Positions 55,506 through 64,000 of a stretch of DNA of 64,000 nucleotides are shown here, one piece after another. Within the stretch, counting starts at the first letter, position 1. Each line of letters opens with the position of its first letter. The DNA is from Aralia elata (Eukaryota; Streptophyta; Magnoliopsida; Apiales; Araliaceae): the NCBI GenBank assembly GCA_034770075.1, contig CM068379.1, positions 20,769,506-20,833,505 of the forward strand, read 5' to 3'. Below the pieces are notes generated by a model. It ran no database searches. It worked only from the letters and a program-made list of their open reading frames with translations, and was not told where the DNA came from. Position numbers and translations under genes: made by a program.

Positions 55506-58483
55506 TGTTGGAAATTGGCATGCGAGTATTACACTCATTATCATAGGGGGAGAAATCTGCATATGATTACCACTAATTGTAATATATGATTTGATTGATG
55601 ACAAAATGATAAGAAGAACATTCATGCTACTAAAGCCCTGTAAAGTCCTTAATGAAAAATATGTACAAGGACTTAGAAGATCAAATATGTTAGGTTGATC
55701 TTAGCTAAATGTATATCTGTCTGATCAGAGCATGGTTGTAAAAATAGGCTTTGTAAAAGTCCTTAATTGAATGTGATGTAAAAGGACTTAGAGAAAAATA
55801 GAAAAAGATCAAACTTGTTAGGTTGATCTTATACACTGAAAAGACATACGTATAAACAAGGGCTAGTCTGGTCGCAGAGCATTGTACTGACTAAGCGAAG
55901 GATCGTAAAGAAGACAAACAACATCGCAGAGCCAAGTATGCCACCACAGAGGTTTCTCGGCAGAACGAATAGATGACTCGGCAGGACACAAAGATGTCTC
56001 GGCAGGATGTAGAGCCTGCCCAGCAGGACGCAGAGCTTCCTCGACAGGACGTAGAGCTCACTCAGCAGTTACAGGACATCGTAAAGCTGCGCATGTCAGT
56101 ACAGAGCGGGCAAGGCAATCGTAGAGTTGCCTTGGCATTACAATGCTGAAATCCAAGATCGTAGAGTCTGCCAGGCAAGAACAGTAATAGACTCGGCAGA
56201 TCGTAGAGCTTACTCGACAGCACTAACTAAGCATCATAGGGCTACACATGTCAACTCAGAGTTTGCAAGGCAATCGTAGAGAGTGACTCAACAGAACAAG
56301 GAGCTCACTCAGAATCGTAGAGTATGCAATACAAAAAAGAAAATAATAAGCTAACATGGGAGCGTAGAGTCAGTCCAAGTCAGCCACTCTACGACTCCTA
56401 TGGACAGTCTGAAATCGAGCAACAACATAGAGCAGGCGCCGCTGAAGTACTCAAAGATAAAGTGGCAATCTTCAAGACTGCCAAACAAGCTGAGCATGAG
56501 CCATCAGACATAGCAAGATCTCTGAGCACAACCAAAGCATCAAACCATAACAGAGATCTAAGGACTTGTCAAGTAATCACTCTACGATCCATCAAGACTC
56601 TAGACCTGCACTAAAAGACAAGTGATCGTAGAGCTGAGTCTAAGACAATAAGCAGTCTCAGCGAATCAAAGCGAAGAGGAACATAGAGCAGCACTCTATG
56701 ACAAAAGGAAGTGTCTGAAGATTAAGTAGAGCAGTCCTCTACATCAAAAGTGCCACAGCAAGTCAGAAGATCATAGAGCAAACCTCTATGACACAGCAGC
56801 AGAGCCAACACCTAAACGACATAGAGCAGTCCTCTATGATAAGCACACTGCAGCAATAGCTCAACGAAGATCATAAAATGTTATGCTCTGGAATGAAAAG
56901 CTAAATAGATATCACAGAGCACGAGGAAGCATAGACTACAATATAGTGAGAAGCACATCAGCGCACAACGCAAATGCAGACAGCCACTCTACGGATTGCA
57001 AGAGAACACAAGGCCACAACTAAAGTTAGCAGTAAACTCTACGAACAAAAGCAACAGGCTATACCCAGATGATCATAGAGCAAAGAGGAAAGTGCCAGTT
57101 GGATTAAAGATATTAAGCACTTAGGGTTGCTATTCCAAGATGAACGGCTAAGTAAGAGTGTAATATTTAAATAAGTTGAGTGGAGCACAAACAATCATAT
57201 CTGCAGCAGTCAACAGACAGCGGATGTGAATCCACCACATTGGTACCAGCTAATGGATGCTGACTCAGCAATCACTAGCAGACTTAGGGAAGCAAAATGC
57301 TCAGTGTTACAATAAATAAATCTGCAGAAAAGTTAGTCTCCAACGGAAAGAAAATAGAGAACTACAAAAGAAAGAACAACACTCGAATATGAGTGTGCGT
57401 TGGTATACAGTAAGCAAGAGAGCAAGAACACTAAATATACAATCAGCTAGAAGCTTCACTACAATAGAGAGGTAAGCCAAAGGGCTGGCATACGAGCTAA
57501 GAGTCGAATGACCAAGAAGCCAAGATCTAGAGTAACCGAATCCAGAATGGACAACTATATGATCAAGTAAAGAACACTATGTGCTGAATAGATGAAGAAG
57601 TGACTTGGACAAGTCAACCAGTGTTCAAAGGAAGTGATCATCTGCATCTGCTATGTACCAAAAGAAAGAAGGGTTTCAACGATCATCATAAGAAGCATCC
57701 AGAAGAAGATCATCAACAGCTGCCAAGTACCTAAAGATGAAGGAGATCAAAGTTCATCTTGGCAGCACAACTCAACAAGTAATCAACACACCAAAGAGGG
57801 CGGGGCGTCCTTGTCTTAAGTGACTAAACAAAGTCAAGTCTGCTGGACTTGCTGAGTACCAAAGGGTACAAGATATTCTAAGGCTGTTGGCTTTAGTCTA
57901 CAGGTTCCAAGGCTGCTGGCCTTGAATGGTTCTTTATGAACTAGGTTCCCAAATCTGCTGGACTTGAAGAGGGTCATTGGATCCTTGTCCGAGGGACTAA
58001 AAACAACTCAAGTCTGCGAGACACAAGATGGGTTAGAGGATCTGTGTCTGCAGGGGTTGAGGAGAGTCATAGGATCCTTGCCTTTGTGGCTAAAAACAAC
58101 TCTTGTCTGTTGGACTTGAGAAGGGCGTAGAGTCCTTATCTTTGTAACTAAAACATTTAGTGGATTCCTACTTGTTATAGTAGAAGAGTGGAGTAGGAGT
58201 TATTACGTCTCCGAACCACTTAAAATCTCTTGTGTCATTTATCCTTTGTCATTTACTTTATGATCTATGAATTGCTATATTTGATATCAATCATATTATA
58301 GACTTGTAAATTGATATGTGAATAAGCTTGAATCTATGAAGGGGTGATTAATGATTATTCCGCTGTGCATGAATTGATTCTTTTCTTCATAACTGTTATA
58401 CTTTATCAACAAAAGGAAAAAGTTTTTAAAGGATCTATTCAACCCCCCCTTCTAGATCCATATTGTGTCTCCAGGAACCAACA
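55506..58483 (+). repeat. LTR-D
   Basis: 2978 bp ending GGAACCAACA at 58483. No primer site follows. Instead it abuts the middle of another LTR copy (LTR-E) without a duplication partner. It shares the B/C/D diagnostic bases. Confidence 0.88.
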
Positions 58484-59414
58484 AACTCTATGGTCAAGAT
58501 ATGAAAACTATGTGCTGATTAGATGAAGAAGTGCCTTGGACAAGTCAACCAGTGTTCAATGGAAGTGATCATCTGCATCTGTTATGTACTAGAAGAAGGA
58601 AGGGCTTAAACGACCATCATCAGCAGTATCCAGAAGAAGATCACCATTAGCTGTCAAGTACCTAAAGATGAAGGAGATCAAAGCTCATCTTGACAGCACA
58701 ACTCAACAAACCTTCACCACACCAAAGAGGGTAGGATGTCCTTGTCTTAAGTGACTAAACAAAGTCAAGTCTGCTAGACTTGTTGAGTACCAAAGGGTAC
58801 AAGAGATTCTAAGGCTGCTGGCTTTAGTCTACAGGTTCCAAGGCTGCTGGCCTTGAAGGGTTCTTTGTGAACTGGGTTCCCAAGTCTGCTGGACTTGAAG
58901 AGGGTCATTGGATCCTTATCTGAGGGACTAAAAACAACTCAAGTCTGCGAGACACGAGATGGGTCAGAGGATCCGTGTCTGCAGGGGTTGAGGAGGGTCA
59001 TAGGATCCTTGCCTTTGTGGCTAAAAGTAACTCTTGTCTGCTGGACTTGAGGAGGGCGTAGAGTCCTTGTCTTTGTGACTAAAACATTTAATGGATTACT
59101 ACTTGTTATAGTAGAAGAGTGGAGTAGGAGTTATTACGTCTCCGAACCACTTAAAATCTCCTGTGTCATTTATCTTCTGTCATTTACTTTATGATCTATG
59201 AATTGCTATATCTGATATCAATCATATTATAGACTTGTAAACTGATCTGTGAATAAGCTTGAATCTATGAAGGGGTTATTAATGATTATTCCGCTGTGCA
59301 TGAATTGATTCTTTTCTTCATAACTGTTATACTTTATTAACAAAAGGAAAAAGTTTTTAAAGGATCTATTCAACTCCCCCTTCTAGATCCATATTGTGTC
59401 TCCAGGAACCAATA
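58484..59414 (+). repeat. LTR-E, founder 3' LTR, 5'-truncated
   Basis: 931 bp homologous to 18289-19219 of LTR-A (also 931 bp), with A-type diagnostic bases such as TCAAGATATGAA and TTTATTAACAAAAGG. The first 2116 bp of the LTR are missing at the junction with LTR-D. It ends CCAATA (from CCAACA) and is followed by the TAAAC duplication. Confidence 0.88.
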
Positions 59415-60395
59415 TAAACAATCAATTATTTATCCTTGAAAAATAAATAATTTATTTACTTTATAAATATTTAATTATTCATTCTCAAAAATAATTAATT
59501 AGCATTTACACTTACTTATTATTTAATAATAAATTAAACAATAAATAATTATTTTATTAATGTAATTAAGTAATTACATCTTTATTACATTATATCACTT
59601 AATCACTTTTTAATCATTATTTAATATCAATTAAATAATAATTATTCACTTATTACACTTTAATTTAATATCTATTATTTCTACTATTTTCGTCACATTT
59701 GTTTTTTCAGATTTCGGGTCATTCACGGAAACGCTTGTAAAACGAAATCTACAACTCGGATTGTGATTCCGTTGGAGGCGTTGGATTCATATTTTCTTGA
59801 ACTACAGTTTTCATTTATCAAACACCAAATTTAGATCAGTTTAAGATCCGTAAATTAGTACCAAAGTGGCTAGTCAATAGCTTGTATTTTCTGATTGTTT
59901 ATTCAAGATGTGTTTTGGTACAAATTCCATAACTAGCTCATTTCTCAACATTTTAGTGCCATTCAAAAGGGTTTTTGCTCCTTATACCTCTATCACAACC
60001 AAAAAGAATATCACACCAACAATACATAGATCTTCAAATTAAATTACATGGATCTAAACCTTTTTTTCGGAACGAACAAAAACAAAAGAATATACTCATT
60101 CACTTTTATTTCCTAACACTTGCAACTTAATCTAACATATACCAACATGATTCACAACATAAATCAAAATAAAACATTTCATAAGGTTTTAAACCATATG
60201 ATCACAAGATTTCATAGATCAAAAATAATAGTACCTAAACTACATAAAACATAAACTAAAACTTAAAAATCTTTTTCTTCCTTTACCTCTTCTTGGTTGC
60301 TATCTTTCTTTTCTTTCCAAAATATGTGTTAAACTTTGGATGTATGAAAGCTTAATCTTCTCTCTCTTCTTTCCCTTCCTTGTTGTGGCTCTCCT

Positions 60396-60417
60396 TCTCT
60401 CTCTCTCTCTCTCTCTT
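60396..60417. repeat. CT dinucleotide microsatellite
   Basis: About 11 CT copies within the right half of the outer solo LTR. A run of about 17 T follows at 60715-60731. Confidence 0.9.
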
Positions 60418-61232
60418 TGATTTTATCTTAGCTTTCTAGGAAACAAACGAAGTAAAAATGGAAGAACTAAAAATGACTAATATTATTTACTTGTTCTTAG
60501 TGTAGATATATTTTGTATATCTATATTAACTCTTCTAATATCTTACTCCCTCTTACTCCTTTATCTTCCATCCTTATCTCTTGTTGCTTATAAAAAAATT
60601 AAATCAACATGTGGGTAATTTATTTGATGACAACTAAGCTTAATAGATAAGGATAAAAATAAAATATCCTTTCCCTCATTTAACTCCCCATGTGCCCGGC
60701 CACTTAAGGAGGGCTTTTTTTTTTTTTTTTTACTAATTTACTTGCTCAAATGACTAAAAAGTCTCTCCTTCATTGGGTCAAAAATTGGGCCATTACTTAA
60801 TCCTTTTTGGGCTTGAATACACTAGTTTAGGCTACTTGAAAATGAAGTTTACTTTCTACTAATTTTGGGCTACTAATTTAATAAATTATTGGGCTCTCTA
60901 TATGTGGTTTAATTAAATTCTAATGGGTTAATTACACCCACTTTATATAATAATCCTTCAAGTCCACAATAAACTAATTAAATGGGCTTGATTAAATACT
61001 AAATGAATTAGTCCATTAGTAATTTATATTAGTAGGACTAATACACATTTTATTATATTAATAATCATACTTTATTATTTATTTATTTTTTATAACCCAA
61101 TTAGACTTGCTTTAATTAAGTTATAAAATTAACTAGTTGAGATATATAAAACAATTCTTTTAAGGTTAGTATATATTTTAAATACTAACATTCTTCCACA
61201 TTATAACCATTTAGGTTATTTAATTCACATTC

Positions 61233-61235
<3 letters not shown>

Positions 61236-61279
<44 letters not shown>
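61236..61279. repeat. TA dinucleotide microsatellite
   Basis: About 22 TA copies inside the outer solo LTR, near its U3 end in sense orientation. Confidence 0.92.
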
Positions 61280-61282
<3 letters not shown>

Positions 61283-61711
61283 GTTACAAGACTTTATTTT
61301 TAATTCTCGTTATATGCTAAACAAATATATACATATTAAGTAATATATATTTATTTAATCACCTACATCATCCACAACACATTTATCATATATCACTGAT
61401 AAATCATTGTTAAATTTAATTACTCACATAATCATTTACTATAAATAATTCATATAATTAATCAATCATTTAAAGATTATAAATCTTTTTAATTTAACCT
61501 TCAAGGTTAACCTTCAAGCTATGTTAAATTTTTCACATAACTTATCTTGCTTTTCCTTAATCAAATTGATTACGTATTCATCTTAGTTAACTTAAAATAA
61601 ATAAATTAATTATCTTGCTTAATTCACATATTCACTTATATGCTTAAAGTAAAAAAAAAATTATTCGTAAAAATATACACATATTATTATATAAAATTCT
61701 CGGTCCTTACA

Positions 61712-62170
61712 CATGCAATGGACATCAAGTGTTTAAAACTCACATTCTCCGCATAACTAAATGGAAGTATCATCAACAATAATCATGAAAGAAACGACTC
61801 TTCTAATCAACTCTTGATCAAATTTTCAAAGACAAAAACTACTAACCGATGCTCCTTTTAAGGTATCTTGACCCCCTTCTTAATTAACACTAGATGTCAG
61901 TTAGAAATTTAATACACCTTGTTTTTTAAGCTTAATATTAGGAGCGTATAATTTGTATTTTTTATTATGACTCTTGAATCCACTAGTTTCATTTTTCTCT
62001 GAATTAGGTTTTAAAATTTGATCACAATACTTGCAATTTGCCTTTATCTCGTCATTTTTCTTAAATCTAATAAAATGCTCCCAAATACCAGCACGAGTCT
62101 TACTAACAATTTGCTCTAATTCTTGAATTTCTTCAACACTATTTTGAGCCTCCATATATTGATTTTGCAT
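61712..62170 (-). pseudogene. hAT transposase N-terminus with BED finger (continues at 14257)
   Basis: Opens MQNQYMEAQNS at 62170 and carries a BED-type zinc finger: IWEHFIRFKKND, ANCKYCDQ and GFKSHNKKYKLY. The Cys pair and first His are present; the last ligand position is Tyr (TAC), so the finger is probably dead. After a stop at 61901 a shifted frame continues (FDQELIRRVVSF, then FSYAENVSFKHLMSIA) to the edge of the LTR at 61717. If the intervening DNA is skipped, the next codons at 14252 are PRFTVPSR, matching the order in plant hAT transposases. Confidence 0.87.
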
Positions 62171-62974
62171 TCGATTGAAGTTTGGAATCGTTTTCCATCT
62201 TGTAATCTAAGACACAACAAATATTAGTTAGAAAAATAAAAGTGAATATATCAATCTTAACTTATGAAAGTAAATTAGCCTATTTATAGTATTATACATA
62301 TCACAACTAAATAATTTGAAAAGTCAATAATGTTGAATATATTATTACTAATTTTAATTTTTCTTGGCCCTTTTTAAAATTATTAATTACTATGTGATAA
62401 TTAAATATGCGGAAGTAAAGAAAGAGACAATCACACAATACACACATGTTTAGTTGGTTCATAGTATAAAACTTAGGTATGTTGCTACGTCCAATCCTAA
62501 GCTCCGCTTTAGGACTTGAGATCCTATTACTATCAGTAATAAATACTTATTCAACAAGCGGAGAAGCCTTTACAAAGTTTTTATAGAGAAAACCTTCAAA
62601 CTATTCCTACAACTAATTTCTTGGATAGTAGCTCCCTACTACTTTCTCGAATGTAGTTGTTCCTATTTCTTGAGTTCAGTTCTATTTTAAGATCTAGTCT
62701 TGAAACAAAAGTCAATCCAGCCTCACAAGCATGCTAGAGACCTAACTACCTATTGACTTCTTTACAACTATGGTCTTAGTTCTAGAATTACTCTTTTATC
62801 ACAGATGCATAAAATAAACTAACTCCCCCAAAATTCTTTTTTGATAAAAATTGTTTATTTGAAATATGCTTCACATAAGTAGGTATATATGATTCAGTTC
62901 AATTTATGACAGTTCAAACACTTTTATAAATAAAGAATGTGCTTCTAATTTAAGTAGATAATCTTTACAGTTCA

Positions 62975-63225
62975 AGTATATAAAAGTTTTCAGTTAACCT
63001 TTATACGTGTGTAGAAATACTTCTTGTTTAAGCAGATGTATATATGATGTGTAGTTTATAAAAGTTTAATTACTTTTATAAATAAAGAATTTTTTTTATA
63101 TTTAAACAGATATAAATTTTGATTTACTTATATAAAAGTTTATTTAACTTTTATATGAGAGAGAAAAATACTTTCTTTAAAAGCAAATAAAAAATCAACT
63201 ATATTTTGAGTATATAAAAGTTTTG
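62975..63225. repeat. Degenerate ~75-bp tandem repeat
   Basis: TATAAAAGTTT recurs at about 62980, 63057, 63131 and 63213, in otherwise diverged AT-rich units. Confidence 0.55.
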
Positions 63226-63709
63226 TATTTTTAAATATTTATACAAGTATATATGAATGATCAGTTCAGTGTATAAGTTTAATCAAGTATGAATGAGTTA
63301 AGTCAATTTAATAATACTTGAAACAAATATATAATCATAAATAATATTATTGTATATCTGAAGTATATATGATTATATATTCTATTTATGAAGTGAAAAT
63401 TAATTTCAACCAATTGACATTGAGTACACTCACTACTTTTTTGGCCAATTTTTCATGAACAAAATGAGCCCTGGTATCGTATCGGAGTTCGTCGAATTCA
63501 ATATTTCACAACTATATTTATATAAATATTTTATGTGGAACACCATTTAATAATTTATGAGAAATATCATGCTTTTAAGAGATACCCATAAAGTTATCCA
63601 AAACCAATATCAAGTGCCCAATATTTGAATATTTATATAACTATATTATATCTATAAAGACTAAAAGTTACAAGATATAAATAAAATATAAATATATATA
63701 AACTTGCAA

Positions 63710-63713
<4 letters not shown>

Positions 63714-63746
<33 letters not shown>
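63714..63746. repeat. TA dinucleotide microsatellite
   Basis: About 16 TA copies near the right end of the window. Confidence 0.92.
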
Positions 63747-63747
<1 letters not shown>

Positions 63748-64000
63748 CAGTTAAGAGATTAAGTAAACAAGTACACAATTTAATAAACACTTATCTCAAT
63801 AATCGGACCAATTTCTTCTTCAATAAAATAACTTAGAACTTTAGAAGAGAACTTTTGAAAACTTGTTGAGAAAATGTAGGCAAGAGATTATAGCTTTCCT
63901 TTAAGTGAATTGGTATAAAATAAAGGAATAAATTGCTTCATATTTATTGCCTTTTCAAGAGTAAGGGCAATTTGGTCCAAGTAAATATTAAAGGTTGAGA

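Larger units (their letters stand above)
16168..59419 (+). mobile_element. Tandem complex of a pol-less LTR retrotransposon family
   Basis: The complex starts TGTTGG at 16173 and ends CCAATA at 59414, with a perfect 5-bp duplication TAAAC at 16168-16172 and 59415-59419. Order: LTR-A, internal A, LTR-B, internal B, LTR-C, internal C (holding a nested gypsy element), LTR-D, truncated LTR-E. LTRs are about 3 kb, end TG...CA, and adjoin an initiator-Met primer site and a GGGGGAGAT purine tract. No protease, RT or integrase motif is found in any internal region, so the family is non-autonomous. TGTTGG...CCAACA ends and the purine tract resemble SIRE-type copia elements, but without pol the superfamily is uncertain. 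Confidence 0.88.
59420..61711 (-). mobile_element. Gypsy-type solo LTR, right half
   Basis: Continuation of 14258-16172 after the 43-kb complex. It ends GGTCCTTACA, so in sense orientation the LTR begins TGTAAGGACCGAG, a common Tekay/Del start. It is followed by CATGC (61712-61716), one base from CATAC at 14253-14257. It holds AT-rich repeats, a CT run and a TA run, but no gene. TTATAAGCAAC (sense, near 60585) could be a TATA box. Confidence 0.78.
62171..64000. other. Unassigned AT-rich repeat region
   Basis: The first ~220 bp may be the hAT 5' non-coding part. From about 62392 (TGTGATAATTAAATATGCGG) the sequence reads like another plant repeat whose end lies beyond the window. No ORF or terminal repeat can be supported. 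I find no hAT terminal repeat here. Confidence 0.4.

Noticed and set aside
23565..58488. Target duplication around the B-D unit
   Set aside because: GACAC before LTR-B and AACTC after LTR-D match at only three of five positions.

Overview
The window is plant nuclear heterochromatin, almost certainly from an angiosperm with a large, repeat-rich genome. Evidence: LTR retrotransposons of plant type whose primer sites match initiator-Met tRNA (TGGTATCAGAGC type), a Ty3/gypsy polyprotein ending in a chromodomain, a FAR1/FRS-type MULE transposase, and a hAT transposase with a BED finger. I find no ordinary host gene, rRNA or tRNA. Everything recognisable is a mobile element or a remnant, and all coding regions carry stops or frameshifts. 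I cannot name the species.

Layout. (1) 1-8148: tail of a Ulp1-like protease gene (+), with the active-site Cys position reading Tyr. It is broken first by a complete but decayed Ty1/copia element (322-5189, minus strand, duplication ATAGG) and then by a 2.9-kb solo LTR (5239-8133). (2) 8375-11048: a four-unit tandem repeat and a decayed FAR1/FRS-like transposase (minus). (3) 11452-14257 and 61712-62170: the two halves of one hAT transposase gene (minus), separated by about 47.45 kb of inserted DNA. (4) 14258-16172 and 59420-61711: the two halves of a 4.2-kb gypsy-type solo LTR sitting inside the hAT gene. (5) 16173-59414: inside that solo LTR, flanked by a perfect TAAAC duplication, a tandem complex of a pol-less LTR element: LTR-A, internal, LTR-B, internal, LTR-C, internal, LTR-D, and a 5'-truncated LTR-E. 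(6) 38486-52029: inside the third internal region, a complete 13.5-kb Tekay-like chromovirus (minus) flanked by a perfect ACTAG duplication. (7) 62171-64000: AT-rich, unassigned repeats. The order of events can therefore be read directly: hAT, then gypsy LTR, then founder element A/E, then B-D, then the Tekay-like element.

The most unusual object is the pol-less family in (5). Its LTRs are about 3 kb. It has a long untranslated leader and one ORF of about 884 codons with no pol domains. It is saturated with the heptamer CGTAGAG in both orientations, much of it arranged as short hairpins. Its U5-side leader carries a second hairpin array with constant pentaloops (TGCTG, TTTGT) on varying stems. 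LTR-A and LTR-E share diagnostic bases and the outer duplication, while LTR-B, C and D form another subfamily. The simplest history is two later insertions into the founder, followed by LTR-LTR recombination that deleted the founder sequence between them. Such an element would depend on proteins supplied by other retrotransposons.

The nested Tekay-like element retains gag, protease, RT, RNase H and a complete DDE integrase core with few disabling changes. It also carries an extra acidic sense-strand ORF (about 191 codons, two stops) between primer site and gag. All readings are by eye; no alignment or database search was run.
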